Below are positions 5,552-5,700 of a stretch of 5,700 nucleotides of DNA, in pieces; within the stretch, counting starts at the first letter, position 1, and every line of letters starts with the position of its first letter. The stretch lies in NCBI GenBank assembly GCA_036278255.1, contig DASULK010000014.1:1-5700 (forward strand), in the 5' to 3' direction. Made by a program: the position numbers and the translations under genes. The notes beneath the pieces were generated by a model that did no database searches, was not told the origin of the DNA, and saw only the letters and a program-made list of their open reading frames with translations. The stretch is from DASULK01 sp036278255 (lineage in GTDB: Bacteria > Actinomycetota > Actinomycetes > Mycobacteriales > Micromonosporaceae).

Positions 5552-5700
5552 TGGGCACAGAGCCAGGGGACGGCCTGCTGCGGATCGGCGAACTCAGCCG
5601 TCGGGTGGGGGTAAGCGACCACGTCCTGCGTGCCTGGGAGCGCCGGTACGGCCTGCTGAAGCCGGTGCGATCAGCGGGCGGGTTCCGGCTCTACTCGGAG
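5551..5700 (+). CDS. MerR-family transcriptional regulator, CarH/LitR-like N-terminus (3' end outside window)
   Basis: Only the first 50 residues are visible. They form a MerR winged helix-turn-helix: LLRIGELSRRVGVSDHVLRA (9-28), then W29 in WERRYGLLKPVR and the wing SAGGFRLYS (41-49). The WERRYG plus GGFRLYS combination marks the CarA/CarH/LitR/MlrA branch, not metal sensors such as MerR. CarH and LitR carry a C-terminal B12-binding domain, but that part is not in the window. GTG 5551 is preferred because it could begin a leaderless mRNA; GTG 5542 with AAGAG seven bases upstream and TTG 5545 are alternatives. The gene is divergent from the fasciclin gene, with about 101 bp between starts containing the repeat array. 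It probably represses both, but this is inference. Confidence 0.85.
   Translation, partial: MGTEPGDGLLRIGELSRRVGVSDHVLRAWERRYGLLKPVRSAGGFRLYSE

Overview
The window is high-GC DNA with GC-rich codon third positions, and its gene families point to an actinomycete: an MPT83-like fasciclin lipoprotein, a YihY/BrkB membrane protein, a CarH/LitR-like MerR regulator and an ISL3 transposase. I cannot place the genus from sequence alone.

Layout. Bases 1-112 are unassigned flank. Bases 113-1579 are a structurally complete 1,467-bp ISL3-family insertion sequence. It has 25-bp terminal inverted repeats (24/25 matched) and one 445-aa DDE transposase, whose last codons and stop lie inside the right repeat. 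A long inverted repeat just before the transposase start covers its ribosome binding site and could keep translation low when transcripts enter from outside. No 8-bp target duplication is visible. Bases 1580-2069 are about 490 bp without a gene I can support; they contain one good palindrome.

A rightward pair follows: a 55-aa two-helix membrane protein (2070-2237) and a 350-aa zinc-independent quinone oxidoreductase-like MDR enzyme (2333-3385). After a 271-bp gap comes a 338-aa YihY/BrkB-family integral membrane protein (3657-4673). It converges on a leftward lipoprotein with one fasciclin (FAS1) domain of the MPT70/MPT83 type (4814-5449). A strong 14-bp GC-rich hairpin and a weaker 8-bp one lie between the two stop codons and probably terminate both transcripts.

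The most interesting part is the right edge. The fasciclin gene is divergent from a MerR-family regulator that starts at about 5551 and runs off the window. The regulator's N-terminus has the WERRYG ... GGFRLYS signature of the CarA/CarH/LitR/MlrA branch. The roughly 100-bp divergent region holds a near-consensus leftward promoter (TTGACA, 17 bp, TCTACT). It also holds three TnnACA elements on the minus strand at exact 11-bp steps, the innermost being the -35 box itself. This resembles the operator layout known for the B12-dependent photoreceptor CarH. The inferred module is a cell-surface fasciclin lipoprotein under direct control of a CarH/LitR-like repressor, possibly light- or cobalamin-responsive. 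The sensor domain lies outside the window, so the signal is unknown.
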